From: Luteimicrobium sp042670205
Lineage (GTDB): Bacteria; Actinomycetota; Actinomycetes; Actinomycetales; Cellulomonadaceae
Assembly: GCF_042670205.1 (NCBI RefSeq)
Contig: NZ_JBHUWD010000002.1
Coordinates: forward strand, 202,565 to 266,564
Direction of reading: 5' to 3'
Length of the DNA: 64,000 nt
The position numbers were made by a program, and so were the translations under genes. This document shows, in pieces, positions 31,540 to 40,895 of this stretch. How positions within the stretch are numbered: position 1 is the first letter of the stretch; each line of letters opens with the position of its first letter. The notes under the pieces were generated by a model. The model was not told the DNA's origin and made no database searches. It was given only the letters and a program-made list of their open reading frames with translations.

Positions 31540-31903
31540 CGAACCTCTTTCCTGCGCGAGGAGCGCAGCCCTCGCAGCACTGTGCGTGTCAGTCGTGCGC
31601 ATGACGTGGCGCGGTGTGCGCTTCGTCACCCGGCGGCCGCGCGGACCCGTGGCGGCTCGGAGGCCTCCGACGGGGCACGGCACGGCCGGTGCGGGCGCGC
31701 GAGCGGGTCTGAGGGCTGTCCGCGCGCCGCTCACCACCCTACCGACTCGCTCGGCCCCGTGCCCGGCCCGGTCCGCCCCCTGGACGCTCACCAGGGACGG
31801 CGCACCCGGTCACGGCCCTCGCGCACGTGCCGGACGACGTACCATGGAGCCGCGACGCGCCGAGGCGCGAAACCCCACTCGACGAACGGAAACACGGGCC
31901 CGC
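31540..31903. other. Divergent intergenic region tkt/ctaB
   Basis: A 364-base gap with no convincing gene. On the minus strand TAGGGT (31736-31741) is a possible tkt -10, implying a leader near 190 bases. On the plus strand TACCAT (31840-31845) is a possible ctaB -10. No recognised riboswitch or operator. Confidence 0.5.
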
Positions 31904-32887
31904 GTGACCACCATGAGCCAGGCAGCGACGAACGACGCGCCCGATCTCGGCACCCTCGGAGGTGCGGGTGTCGCCCCGTCGGACCCGAGCACCCGGTGGG
32001 GACGCACCCGCCGCCGCGTCGGCGCGTACGTCTCGCTGACCAAGCCCCGCATCATCGAGCTCCTGCTCGTCACGACGATCCCCACGATGATCCTGGCCGA
32101 GCGCGGCATCCCCTCGCTCTGGCTGGTCGTCGCGACCCTCGTCGGCGGGGCGCTCGCGGCCGGCAGCGCGAACGTCCTCAACTGCTACGTCGACCGCGAC
32201 ATCGACCGCCTGATGAACCGCACGCGCAAGCGGGCGACGGCGACGGGGGAGATCAGCGGCCCCGCGGCGCTCACGTTCGGGATCGTCCTGGGCGTCGTCG
32301 CGACGGCCTGGCTGCTCGCGTTCGTGAACGCGATGTCGGCGGTCCTCGCCGTCGGCGCGATCGTCCTGTACGTCGTCTTCTACACGATCATCCTCAAGCG
32401 CCGGACGTCGCAGAACATCGTCTGGGGCGGGGTCGCGGGCTGCATGCCGGTGCTGATCGGCTGGTCCGCCGTGACGGGCTCGCTGTCGTGGGCGCCGGTG
32501 ACCCTGTTCGGCGTGGTGTTCTTCTGGACGCCGCCGCACTACTGGCCGCTGTCGATGAAGTTCCGCAAGGACTACGCGGCCGCGGGCGTCCCGATGCTGC
32601 CGGTCGTAGCCAAGGACACGCGGGTCGCGCGCGAGATGATCTGGTACACGGTCGCGATGATCGCGTGCTCGCTCGCGCTGGTCCCGCTCGCCGACATGAC
32701 GTGGTTCTACGTGGTGTGCGCGGTCGCGCTCGGCGCGTGGTTCCTGTTCCTGTGCGTCCGGCTGCTGCGCCGTGCGGAGCACCCCGAGCAGGGCAAGCTC
32801 GGCGCCATGAAGGTGTTCCACGCCTCGATCACGTACCTGACGCTGCTGTCCGTGGCCGTGTGCGTCGACGTCTTCCTCCCGTTCTGA
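31904..32887 (+). CDS. ctaB: Protoheme IX farnesyltransferase (heme O synthase)
   Basis: Integral membrane UbiA-family prenyltransferase that adds a farnesyl group to heme b to give heme O for terminal oxidases. The 327-residue protein has about nine membrane helices and the two Asp-rich sites, NCYVDRDIDRLMNRTRKRA and the second loop region, with FFWTPPHYWPLSMKFRKDY. The GTG at 31904 and ATG at 31913 are both possible starts; neither has a strong ribosome site. Confidence 0.95.
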   Translation: MTTMSQAATNDAPDLGTLGGAGVAPSDPSTRWGRTRRRVGAYVSLTKPRIIELLLVTTIPTMILAERGIPSLWLVVATLVGGALAAGSANVLNCYVDRDIDRLMNRTRKRATATGEISGPAALTFGIVLGVVATAWLLAFVNAMSAVLAVGAIVLYVVFYTIILKRRTSQNIVWGGVAGCMPVLIGWSAVTGSLSWAPVTLFGVVFFWTPPHYWPLSMKFRKDYAAAGVPMLPVVAKDTRVAREMIWYTVAMIACSLALVPLADMTWFYVVCAVALGAWFLFLCVRLLRRAEHPEQGKLGAMKVFHASITYLTLLSVAVCVDVFLPF

Positions 32888-32903
32888 GGGCCGCCGTCGT
32901 CCG

Positions 32904-33836
32904 ATGGCTGAGACCCTGCGCGACGCGCTCGACCAGTACCTCGCCCATCTGACGGTCGAGCGGGGACTCTCGGTCAACACGACCTCGGCCTACCGCCGGG
33001 ACCTGCTCCGCTACGTCGACTACCTCGAGGCCGCCGGGGCCGGGGTGCCCGCGGACGTCACCGCCGCGCACGTGCAGGCGTTCGTCGTGGTGCTGCGCTC
33101 GGGCGGGGACGGGCGCGCGGTCCTCTCGGCGGCGTCGACGGCGCGCTGCCTCGCGGCGGTCCGCGGCTGGCACGGCTTCTGCGAGGGCGAGGGCCTGGCA
33201 CCCGCCAACCCCGCGCACGACGTCCGCGCCCCAGCGCGAGAGCGTCGCCTGCCGAAGGCGATCAGCGTCGAGGACGTGGGCCGGCTGCTCGAGGCCGCCG
33301 GGCTCGGCGACGGCGCGGTCCCGGTCCGGGACGCCGCGCTCCTCGAGCTCGTCTACTCGACGGGCGCACGCATCTCCGAGGCGGTCGGTCTCGACGTCGA
33401 CGACCTCGACCTGGACGGCGGCGCGCCCGCGGTGCGGCTGTTCGGCAAGGGCAGCAAGGAGCGGGTCGTGCCCGTCGGGTCGTACGCGGCTCGCGCCGTC
33501 GGCGCCTACCTGGTCCGCTCGCGTCCTGAGCTCGCGCAGCGGGGCCGCGGCACGCCCGCGGTGTTCCTCAACGCCCGCGGCGCGCGCATGAGCCGGCAGA
33601 GCGCCTGGGCCGTGCTGCGCGGCGCGGCGGAGCGCGCGGGCCTGGGGGCGCACGTGTCGCCCCACACGCTCCGGCACTCGTTCGCGACCCACCTGCTCGC
33701 GGGCGGAGCGGACGTGCGCGTGGTCCAGGAGCTCCTCGGGCACGCGTCCGTCACGACGACGCAGCTCTACACGCTCGTGACCCCCGACGCGCTCCGCGAG
33801 GTGTACGCGGCCACGCACCCCCGCGCGCTGGGCTGA
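32904..33836 (+). CDS. xerD: Site-specific tyrosine recombinase XerD
   Basis: Resolves chromosome dimers at dif with XerC. The 310-residue protein has an N-terminal SAM-like core-binding domain and a catalytic domain with the full tetrad: Arg in YSTGARISEA, Lys in FGKGSKERVVPV, His-x-x-Arg in HTLRHSFATHLL, His in LLGHASVTTTQLY and the terminal nucleophile Tyr in that same motif. It sits with parA, scpA and scpB, so a housekeeping role is favoured over a mobile integrase. Confidence 0.95.
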   Translation: MAETLRDALDQYLAHLTVERGLSVNTTSAYRRDLLRYVDYLEAAGAGVPADVTAAHVQAFVVVLRSGGDGRAVLSAASTARCLAAVRGWHGFCEGEGLAPANPAHDVRAPARERRLPKAISVEDVGRLLEAAGLGDGAVPVRDAALLELVYSTGARISEAVGLDVDDLDLDGGAPAVRLFGKGSKERVVPVGSYAARAVGAYLVRSRPELAQRGRGTPAVFLNARGARMSRQSAWAVLRGAAERAGLGAHVSPHTLRHSFATHLLAGGADVRVVQELLGHASVTTTQLYTLVTPDALREVYAATHPRALG

Positions 33837-33913
33837 GCGCTCGGCCCGGACCCGGCGCGAACCGAGGCCCGGCGCGCCCGGCGACGCTCCGAACCTGCGC
33901 GCAGGCGCTGTTG

Positions 33914-33919
33914 TAGGTT
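33914..33919 (+). promoter_or_regulatory. -10 element, leaderless promoter of parA
   Basis: TAGGTT, exactly 6 bases before the GTG at 33926. Confidence 0.6.
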
Positions 33920-33925
33920 GGCTGC

Positions 33926-34936
33926 GTGAGCAGCCAGGCATCGAGCGAGAGCACCGAGCAGACGCTGCCGACCCTGTCGGCCCCGCTGCCCCCGCAGCGC
34001 CCGTCCGGGGGGCACGACGGCGCGCCCGCGCGCGCACCGGAGGCCAGTCCGGCCCCGCCGTCGGCGTCACCGGTCCGGCAGGAGCACGACGGGCCGCTGC
34101 TCGACCCCGTGGGCCGCGAGCTCCCCGAGTTCCCCGTGCCGGAGCCCCTGGCCACGCACGGGCCGGGCCGCATCATCGCGCTGTGCAACCAGAAGGGCGG
34201 CGTCGGCAAGACCACGACGACGATCAGCCTGGGTGCCGCGCTCGCCGAGTACGGCCGCAGGGTGCTCGTCGTCGACTTCGACCCGCAGGGCGCCGCGTCC
34301 GTGGGCCTCGGCGTCAACCCGAACGAGCTCGACCGGACCGTCTACAACGCCATGATGGAGCGCGGCACGACGCTGCACGACGTGCTGCGCCCGACCGACA
34401 TCGAGGGCCTCGACCTGGTGCCGGCGAACATCGACCTGTCGGCGGCCGAGGTGCAGCTCGTGGGGGAGGTGGCGCGCGAGAGCGTGCTGTCCCGCGCGCT
34501 GCGCGACGTCGTCGACGAGTACGACGTGATCCTCGTCGACTGCCAGCCGTCGCTCGGCCTGCTCACCGTGAACGCGCTCACAGCGGCGCACGGCGTGATG
34601 ATCCCGCTCGAGTGCGAGTTCTTCGCGCTGCGCGGCGTCGCGCTGCTCGTGGAGACCATCGAGAAGGTGCGCGACCGGCTCAACCCGCGCCTGGAGATCG
34701 ACGGGATCCTCGCGACGATGTTCGACTCGCGGACGCTGCACGCGCGCGAGGTCGTCCAGCGCGTCTACGAGGCGTTCGGCGACACCCTGTTCCACACGGT
34801 CATCGGCCGGACGGTGAAGTTCCCCGACGCGTCCGTGGCCGCCGAGCCCATCACGGTCTACGCCCCGACGCACGCGGGCGCCACGGCGTACCGGCAGCTC
34901 GCCCGAGAGCTGGTCGCGCGTGGCGACGCCGCCTGA
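33926..34936 (+). CDS. ParA/Soj family chromosome-partitioning ATPase
   Basis: A 336-residue deviant Walker ATPase. After an unusual Pro/Ser-rich N-terminal extension of about 85 residues come KGGVGKTTTTISLG (deviant Walker A), VLVVDFDPQGAASVGLG and VDCQPSLGLLTVNAL. The family positions ParB-bound origins or other cargo. No parB or parS site is in the window; the partners here are scpA and scpB, whose complex with SMC also acts in segregation. The stop overlaps scpA by 17 bases. GTG start supported by TAGGTT 6 bases upstream. Confidence 0.92.
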   Translation: MSSQASSESTEQTLPTLSAPLPPQRPSGGHDGAPARAPEASPAPPSASPVRQEHDGPLLDPVGRELPEFPVPEPLATHGPGRIIALCNQKGGVGKTTTTISLGAALAEYGRRVLVVDFDPQGAASVGLGVNPNELDRTVYNAMMERGTTLHDVLRPTDIEGLDLVPANIDLSAAEVQLVGEVARESVLSRALRDVVDEYDVILVDCQPSLGLLTVNALTAAHGVMIPLECEFFALRGVALLVETIEKVRDRLNPRLEIDGILATMFDSRTLHAREVVQRVYEAFGDTLFHTVIGRTVKFPDASVAAEPITVYAPTHAGATAYRQLARELVARGDAA

Positions 34937-35834
34937 CGCGGCCCCAGTCGAACCGTCCGAGCCGGAAGGGCGCAGCGGGGGCTTCGAGGTCCACCTGGAG
35001 AACTTCTCCGGGCCGTTCGACCTGCTGCTCTCCCTGATCTCGAAGCACAAGCTCGACATCACCGAGGTCGCGCTCGCGCAGGTGACCGACGAGTTCATCG
35101 GGTACATCCGGGCCGCGGAGTCGGCGGCGTCGGACGGCACCGGCACGGGCTGGGACCTGTCGACGGCGAGCGAGTTCCTCGTGGTGGCTGCGACGCTGCT
35201 CGACCTCAAGGCGGCCCGCCTGCTGCCGACCGGCGAGGTCGACGACGCCGAGGACCTCGAGCTCCTCGAGGCGCGCGACCTGCTGTTCGCCCGGCTCCTG
35301 CAGTACCGCGCCTACAAGCAGGTCGCCGACGTGGTCCGGGAGCGGCTCGACACCGAGGGCCGCCGGTTCCCGCGCCTCGTCGCGCTCGAGCCGCACCTGG
35401 CCGCGCTGCTCCCGGAGCTGGTGTGGCAGGTCGGCCCCGACGAGCTCGCGCTCCTCGCGGCGCGCGCCCTCGCCCCGAAGGCCCCGCCGCCCGGCGTGGA
35501 CCTCGCGCACCTGCACGCGCCCGCGGTCAGCGTGCGCGAGCAGGCCGTCGTCCTCGCGGACCGGCTCCGGCACGACGGCGCCGCGTCCTTCCGTGCGCTC
35601 ACCGCGGACGCCGGGGAGGTGGTCGTCGTGGTCGCCCGGTTCCTCGCGCTGCTCGAGCTGTTCCGCGAGGGGCTCGTCGGGTTCGACCAGGTCGCACCGC
35701 TCGGCGAGCTCACGGTCCGGTGGGCCGGGGGCGACGACGACACGGCCGACACGCTCCAGACCGACTACGACGACGTGAGCGACCCCGCCGGCACCGACCC
35801 CGTGGCGGCGGACGCGCAGGAGGTTCCCGCATGA
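34920..35834 (+). CDS. scpA: Segregation and condensation protein A
   Basis: Kleisin subunit of the SMC-ScpAB condensin complex. The 304-residue protein opens its conserved region with FEVHLENFSGPFDLLLSLI SKHKLDITEVAL, the N-terminal SMC-neck-binding domain, followed by the ScpB-binding middle and a winged-helix C terminus (GELTVRWAGGDDD is beyond it). The GTG start lies within the end of parA, giving a 17-base overlap; the stop overlaps scpB (ATGA). Confidence 0.95.
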   Translation: MATPPDAAPVEPSEPEGRSGGFEVHLENFSGPFDLLLSLISKHKLDITEVALAQVTDEFIGYIRAAESAASDGTGTGWDLSTASEFLVVAATLLDLKAARLLPTGEVDDAEDLELLEARDLLFARLLQYRAYKQVADVVRERLDTEGRRFPRLVALEPHLAALLPELVWQVGPDELALLAARALAPKAPPPGVDLAHLHAPAVSVREQAVVLADRLRHDGAASFRALTADAGEVVVVVARFLALLELFREGLVGFDQVAPLGELTVRWAGGDDDTADTLQTDYDDVSDPAGTDPVAADAQEVPA

Positions 35835-36574
35835 CCGACGAGCAGCGACCCGACCCGGACGCGGAGACGTCGGTCACGGACGTGCCGGGCGCCGAGGCGG
35901 AGGGCGCCCACGCGGAGGGCGCCGGGCCCGACGCGCCCGAGCCCGAGGTCCCGGACGTCCACGCGCTGCCGGGCGGCGTGCACGCCGCGCTCGAGGCCGT
36001 GCTCATGGTCGTCGACGAGCCGGTGCCCGTGGACCGGCTGGCGAGCGTCGTCGCGCTGCCCGTGGCGGAGGTCGAGGAGGTCCTCCACGAGCTCGCGGCC
36101 GCGTACCGCGGCGAGGTGGACGGCGAGGTCGTCGCGCCGCCGCGCGGGTTCGAGCTGCGCGAGGCCGGGGGAGGGTGGCGGATCTACTCGGCGCCCGCGT
36201 TCGCGGACGTCGTCGGGCGGTTCGTGCTGGAGGGCCAGACGGCGCGCCTGACCCAGGCGGCCCTCGAGACGCTCGCGGTCGTCGCCTACCGGCAGCCCGT
36301 CACGCGCGGACAGGTCTCCGCGGTGCGCGGGGTGAACGTGGACGGGGTGGTGCGGACCCTCACGTCGCGAGGCCTGGTCGCCGAGGTGGGCACCGACCCG
36401 TCGACGGGTGCGGTCCTGTACGGGACTACGGGATACTTCTTGGAGCGGATGGGCTTCTCGTCGCTCGACGAGCTGCCTCCGCTGGCCCCGCACCTGCCGG
36501 ATCTCGACACGCTCGACGACGCGATCGAGACGGCGCTCCGCCCCGCGCGGGAGAGCACGCCGCAGCAGGGCTGA
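35831..36574 (+). CDS. scpB: Segregation and condensation protein B
   Basis: A 247-residue winged-helix dimer that stabilises ScpA in the SMC complex. The acidic N-terminal tail (first 40 residues) is followed by LEAVLMVVDEPVPVDRLASV and the second winged helix with LETLAVVAYRQPVTRGQVSAVRGVN. ATG overlaps the scpA stop. A further open frame upstream is antisense-like sequence in scpA. Confidence 0.95.
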   Translation: MTDEQRPDPDAETSVTDVPGAEAEGAHAEGAGPDAPEPEVPDVHALPGGVHAALEAVLMVVDEPVPVDRLASVVALPVAEVEEVLHELAAAYRGEVDGEVVAPPRGFELREAGGGWRIYSAPAFADVVGRFVLEGQTARLTQAALETLAVVAYRQPVTRGQVSAVRGVNVDGVVRTLTSRGLVAEVGTDPSTGAVLYGTTGYFLERMGFSSLDELPPLAPHLPDLDTLDDAIETALRPARESTPQQG

Positions 36575-36620
36575 CCGTGGCGCCGACCACCGCGGCGCCG
36601 ACGACCGAACGAGGAGACCC

Positions 36621-37430
36621 GTGAGCCCAGCCCGACCGCCCCGCCGCCGCCCTGACGGCGCAAGCCCCGGCAGCAAGGCCAGTCAGGACAGGGACGTCCA
36701 CGACCCGGACGGCGTGCGGCTGCAGAAGGTCCTGGCGACCGCGGGCTACGGCTCGCGGCGGGCATGCGAGGAGATCATCGCCGCGGGCCGCGTCGAGGTC
36801 GACGGCGTGCGCGTGCGCGAGCTGGGCCTCCGCGTCGACCCGGCCAAGGCCGTCGTGCACGTGGACGGGCTGCGGGTGCAGCTCGACACGTCCCTCGTGA
36901 CGATCGCGCTCAACAAGCCGCTCGGCGTGGTGTCCTCGATGCACGACGACGAGGGGCGCCCCGACCTGGCGCCCTTCGTCGCCGACCGGTCCGAGCGGCT
37001 GTACCACGTCGGCCGTCTGGACGCCGACAGCGAGGGCCTCCTGCTGCTCACGAACGACGGCGAGCTCGCGAACCGCCTCACGCACCCCCGCTACGAGGTC
37101 GCGAAGACGTACCTCGCGACGCTCGACGGCCGGGTGCCCGACGGCGTGCGGCGCACCGTCCTGCGGGGCGTGGAGCTCGAGGACGGGCCCGTGAAGGCCG
37201 ACCACTACCGCGTGGTCGACCGGACGCCCCAGCAGTCGCTCGTCGAGATCGAGCTGCACGAGGGTCGCAACCGGATCGTCCGGCGTCTGTTCGACGAGCT
37301 CGGCTTCCCCGTGACGCGCCTGCTGCGCACCCAGATCGGGCCCGTCCACCTCGGCGCGCTCAAGCCGGGCCGGACGCGGGTCCTGGGACGCGACGAGCTC
37401 GGCAGCCTCATGGCGGAGGTCGGGCTGTGA
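36621..37430 (+). CDS. RluB-type 23S rRNA pseudouridine synthase
   Basis: Makes pseudouridine in rRNA, most likely in helix 89 of 23S as RluB does. The 269-residue protein has a basic N terminus, an S4 RNA-binding domain (RLQKVLATAGYGSRRACEEI) and the catalytic motif with Asp in GRLDADSEGLLLLTNDGELA, then EGRNRIVRRLFDELGFPV. GTG start with GAGGAGACCC ribosome site. RluB and RsuA homologues are close, so the exact target base is inferred from the scpB-linked position. Confidence 0.9.
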   Translation: MSPARPPRRRPDGASPGSKASQDRDVHDPDGVRLQKVLATAGYGSRRACEEIIAAGRVEVDGVRVRELGLRVDPAKAVVHVDGLRVQLDTSLVTIALNKPLGVVSSMHDDEGRPDLAPFVADRSERLYHVGRLDADSEGLLLLTNDGELANRLTHPRYEVAKTYLATLDGRVPDGVRRTVLRGVELEDGPVKADHYRVVDRTPQQSLVEIELHEGRNRIVRRLFDELGFPVTRLLRTQIGPVHLGALKPGRTRVLGRDELGSLMAEVGL

Positions 37431-37443
37431 GAGGGAGACGCTG

Positions 37444-37806
37444 ATGGCGGTCCGGGCGATCCGCGGCGCCACCCAGCTCGACGTCGACGAGCGCGAGCAC
37501 CTGTTCGCGCGCACCCGCGAGCTCGTGGCGGAGGTCCTGGCGCAGAACGAGGTCGACACCGACGCGCTGATCTCGATCGTGTTCACGTGCACCCCGGACC
37601 TGACGAGCGACTTCCCGGCCGCGGCCGCACGCGAGATGGGGCTCGGCGACGTCCCCCTGCTGTGCGCCGTCGAGATCGCGGTACCGCACGCGCTCCCACG
37701 CGTCGTGCGGATCATGGCGCACGCCGACCTGGACGTGCCGCGCGGTGCCGTGCGGCACGTGTACCTGCACGGCGCGACGGCGCTGCGCCGTGACCTCGCG
37801 CAGTGA
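37444..37806 (+). CDS. aroH: Chorismate mutase, AroH type
   Basis: Converts chorismate to prephenate for Phe/Tyr synthesis. The 120-residue protein is of the trimeric monofunctional AroH class: VRAIRGATQLDVDEREHLFA (substrate Arg), ISIVFTCTPDLTSDFPAAAAR and the closing RVVRIMAHADLDVP with HVYLHGA. Located 13 bases after the rluB-type gene with GAGGGAGACG as ribosome site. Confidence 0.95.
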   Translation: MAVRAIRGATQLDVDEREHLFARTRELVAEVLAQNEVDTDALISIVFTCTPDLTSDFPAAAAREMGLGDVPLLCAVEIAVPHALPRVVRIMAHADLDVPRGAVRHVYLHGATALRRDLAQ

Positions 37807-37826
37807 GACCGGCTCCGCGGGCGCAG

Positions 37827-37832
37827 TAGTCT
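37827..37832 (+). promoter_or_regulatory. Possible -10 element for cmk
   Basis: TAGTCT in the 80-base aroH-cmk gap would give a leader of roughly 48 bases before the GTG at 37887. Confidence 0.4.
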
Positions 37833-37886
37833 CCTGACCGGGCCCTCCCGGTCCCCCCTTCCCCGAGCAGGACGGATCCCACGCAC

Positions 37887-38618
37887 GTGACCATCGTCAT
37901 CGCCATCGACGGGCCCTCGGGCTCCGGCAAGTCAAGCGTCTCGAAGGCGGTCGCCCGCCGCCTCGGCCTCGCGTACCTCGACACCGGCGCCATGTACCGC
38001 GCGGCGACCTGGTGGTGCCGGCACACGGACGTGGACCTCGCCGACGCGGACGCCGTGGCCGCCGCGGTCGAGGCCCTGCCGCTGGTCATGGGCGTCGACC
38101 CCGATGCGCCCGCGGTGCACGTCGACGGCGAGGACGTGGGCGCCGCGATCCGCACGACGGAGGTCTCGACCGCCGTGAGCGCCGTCGCGACGAACCTCGC
38201 GGTCCGGGACGAGCTGCGTCGTCTGCAGCGCGCCGCGATCGACGCCGAGAAGCTCGGCGGATTCTCGGGCGGACGCGGGATCGTCGCCGAGGGGCGCGAC
38301 ATCACCACGGTCGTCGCGCCCGACGCCGACGTCCGCGTCCTCCTGACGGCGAGCGAGGAGGCGCGCCTCGCGCGCCGGGCCCGCGAGCTCCACGGCTCGG
38401 ACGCCGCGCACGCCGTCGAGGCCACGCGCGACCAGATCGTGCGCCGCGACGCCGACGACTCGACCGTCTCGCAGTTCACCGTCGCCGCCGACGGGGTCGC
38501 GACGGTCGACTCGTCCGAGCTCGACCTGGAGCAGACCGTCGACGCGGTGCTCGCCGTGGTCGCCCGGCTCACGGCGACCGCCGCCGACGAGGCGGGCACC
38601 GAGCGCACCGACGCATGA
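37887..38618 (+). CDS. cmk: Cytidylate kinase
   Basis: Phosphorylates CMP and dCMP. The 243-residue protein begins VTIVIAIDGPSGSGKSSVSK (P-loop), then YLDTGAMYRAATWW (CMP-binding) and VAEGRDITTVVAPDADVR. GTG start. The stop overlaps plsC (ATGA). The cmk-plsC-der order after scpAB-rluB is typical of actinobacteria. Confidence 0.97.
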   Translation: MTIVIAIDGPSGSGKSSVSKAVARRLGLAYLDTGAMYRAATWWCRHTDVDLADADAVAAAVEALPLVMGVDPDAPAVHVDGEDVGAAIRTTEVSTAVSAVATNLAVRDELRRLQRAAIDAEKLGGFSGGRGIVAEGRDITTVVAPDADVRVLLTASEEARLARRARELHGSDAAHAVEATRDQIVRRDADDSTVSQFTVAADGVATVDSSELDLEQTVDAVLAVVARLTATAADEAGTERTDA

Positions 38619-39307
38619 ACCGGGCGCAGCGCGTGGACCAGGACCTGCCCAGCGCCGTCGGCCCCGCGTGGTCACGATGGGTCGGCCGGTTCCTCGGCCG
38701 CGTCGTCTGGAACGCCCGCGTCCTGGGCGCGGAGCACGTCCCGGTCGACGGCCCCGTCATCGTCGCCGCGAACCACACGGGCCTGCTCGACGGGCCGCTC
38801 CTCCTCGGCGTCGCGCCCCGCGGCCTGCACATCCTCGTCAAGGAGTCGATGTGGGTGGGGCCGGTCGGGTGGATCCTCCAGGCCTCGGGTCAGATCCCCG
38901 TCGACCGCGACGGCGGCCGCCGCGCGCTCGCCACGGGGCTCGGGGTGCTGCGCCGCGGTGACGCCGTCGGCGTCTTCCCCGAAGGCACGCGCGGGCGCGG
39001 CGACTTCTCCGGGGCCCGCGCGGGCATCGCCTGGCTCGCGCTCAACGGGCACGCCCGCGTGGTGCCGACCGCGATGCTCGGGACGCGGCGCACCGGCCGC
39101 AGCGTCAACAGCCTGCCGCGGCTGCGGTCCCGGCTGCACGTCGAGTTCGGCGCGCCGATCGACGTCGTCCGCGAGGCCGGCGTGAGCGGCAAGGAAGCGA
39201 TCGCGCGGGCCGCGGAGACCATCCGCGACGGTCTCGCCGCGCACGTCCACGCCGTGAGCGCGCGCACCGGGATCGGGCTGCCGCAGGACGACCCGCTGCG
39301 CGACTGA
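38615..39307 (+). CDS. 1-acyl-sn-glycerol-3-phosphate acyltransferase (PlsC-like)
   Basis: Membrane-associated acyltransferase making phosphatidic acid. The 230-residue protein has the HX4D motif in AANHTGLLDGPLLLG, the glycerol-phosphate motif VGVFPEGTRGRGDFSGAR and VVPTAMLGT. ATG overlaps the cmk stop by four bases. Substrate specificity within the LPLAT family is inferred. Confidence 0.92.
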   Translation: MNRAQRVDQDLPSAVGPAWSRWVGRFLGRVVWNARVLGAEHVPVDGPVIVAANHTGLLDGPLLLGVAPRGLHILVKESMWVGPVGWILQASGQIPVDRDGGRRALATGLGVLRRGDAVGVFPEGTRGRGDFSGARAGIAWLALNGHARVVPTAMLGTRRTGRSVNSLPRLRSRLHVEFGAPIDVVREAGVSGKEAIARAAETIRDGLAAHVHAVSARTGIGLPQDDPLRD

Positions 39308-39352
39308 GCGCCGCGGTTCGTCGTGGCGGCCAGCACCTGGGAGAATCGGTCC

Positions 39353-40876
39353 ATGACCACCCCCGACCTTCCGGTGTCCGGCGTGCCCGACGACGCCGAG
39401 GACGCCCGTGAGCTCGACGTCGCGCGCCTGCCCGACGAGGCGGACGACCTCGCGCGCGAGCGCGCGCTGCGCGCCGGGCTGCGCGAGTACGACCTCGACG
39501 ACTCCGACCTCGCCCTCCTCGACGTCGGCGAGCTCGCCGAGGAGCGGGGCGACGAGCCCGAGGTCCTGCCCGTGCTCGCGGTCGTGGGACGCCCCAACGT
39601 CGGCAAGTCGACGCTCGTGAACCGCATCCTCGGCCGGCGCGAGGCCGTCGTCGAGGACACGCCCGGCGTCACGCGCGACCGCGTGAGCTACCCCGCGGAG
39701 TGGGCCGGGCGCCGGTTTACGCTCGTCGACACGGGCGGCTGGGAGGTCGACGTCGCGGGGATCGACGCGCGCGTCGCGGAGCAGGCCGAGGTCGCGATCT
39801 CGCTCGCCGACGCCGTCGTCTTCGTCGTGGACGCCACGGTCGGTGCGACCGCGACCGACGAGGACGTCGTGCGGCTCCTGCGCAAGTCCAAGAAGCCGGT
39901 GGTGCTGTGCGCCAACAAGGTCGACGGGCCGCGTGGCGAGGCCGACGCGACCGCGCTGTGGAGCCTCGGGCTCGGCGAGCCCTTCCCGGTCTCCTCGCTG
40001 CACGGGCGCGGGACGGGGGACCTGCTCGACGCCGCGATGGCCGCCCTGCCCACGGAGTCGGCGCACGGCGTCCCCCTGCCCGACGGGCCCCGCCGCGTCG
40101 CCCTCGTCGGACGCCCCAACGTCGGCAAGTCCTCGCTCCTCAACAAGCTCGCCGGCTCCGAGCGCGTCGTCGTGCACGAGACCGCGGGCACCACGCGCGA
40201 CCCCGTCGACGAGCTCGTCGAGCTCAAGGGCATCCCGTGGTGGTTCGTCGACACCGCCGGCATCCGCCGCCGCGTCCACCAGACCAAGGGCGCCGACTTC
40301 TACGCGAGCCTGCGCACGCAGGCCGCGATCGAGAAGGCCGAGGTCGCCGTCGTCCTGCTCGACGCGTCCGAGACCCTCACCGAGCAGGACACCCGCGTCA
40401 TCTCCCAGGTCGTCGACGCCGGCCGCGCCCTCGTCATCGCCTACAACAAGTGGGACCTCATGGACGAGGACCGCCGCCACTACCTCGAGCGCGAGATCGA
40501 GCGCGAGCTCGTCCAGGTCCAGTGGGCGCCGCGCGTCAACGTCTCCGCGAAGACCGGCTGGCACGCCGACCGCCTCGTCCCCGCCCTCGAGAAGTCCCTC
40601 GACTCCTGGGACACCCGCATCCCCACGGGCCGGCTCAACGCGTTCCTCGGCGAGCTCGTCGCCGCCCACCCGCACCCGCTGCGTGGCGGCAAGCAGCCGC
40701 GCATCCTCTTCGCGACCCAGGCGTCCACCCGCCCGCCGCGCTTCGTGATCTTCGCGTCCGGGTTCCTCGAGGCCGGCTACCGCCGGTTCGTCGAGCGCCG
40801 CCTGCGCGAGACGTTCGGGTTCGAGGGCACGCCCCTCGAGATCTCCGTGCGCGTCCGCGAGAAGCGCAAGCGCTGA
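39353..40876 (+). CDS. der: Ribosome assembly GTPase Der (EngA)
   Basis: Essential double GTPase for 50S subunit assembly. The 507-residue protein has an acidic N-terminal extension of about 75 residues, then two G domains each with GRPNVGKS (G1), a DTGGWEVD or DTAGIRRR G3, and NKVD or NKWD G4, and a C-terminal KH-like domain ending in KRKR. The extension is typical of actinobacterial Der. ATG 39353 has GAGAAT 6 bases upstream, a weak -10. Ends at a large hairpin facing the next gene. Confidence 0.97.
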   Translation: MTTPDLPVSGVPDDAEDARELDVARLPDEADDLARERALRAGLREYDLDDSDLALLDVGELAEERGDEPEVLPVLAVVGRPNVGKSTLVNRILGRREAVVEDTPGVTRDRVSYPAEWAGRRFTLVDTGGWEVDVAGIDARVAEQAEVAISLADAVVFVVDATVGATATDEDVVRLLRKSKKPVVLCANKVDGPRGEADATALWSLGLGEPFPVSSLHGRGTGDLLDAAMAALPTESAHGVPLPDGPRRVALVGRPNVGKSSLLNKLAGSERVVVHETAGTTRDPVDELVELKGIPWWFVDTAGIRRRVHQTKGADFYASLRTQAAIEKAEVAVVLLDASETLTEQDTRVISQVVDAGRALVIAYNKWDLMDEDRRHYLEREIERELVQVQWAPRVNVSAKTGWHADRLVPALEKSLDSWDTRIPTGRLNAFLGELVAAHPHPLRGGKQPRILFATQASTRPPRFVIFASGFLEAGYRRFVERRLRETFGFEGTPLEISVRVREKRKR

Positions 40877-40895
40877 CCCGCCCCTCGCAGCGACT

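Noticed and set aside
28600..32952. A 1450-codon plus-strand frame opposite tal and tkt
   Set aside because: No motifs; tal and tkt are certain on the other strand, and ctaB occupies a different frame at the end.
32904..33836. Tyrosine recombinase as part of a mobile island
   Set aside because: The protein looks like XerD, sits in the conserved parA-scpAB block and no attachment repeats or cargo genes flank it.
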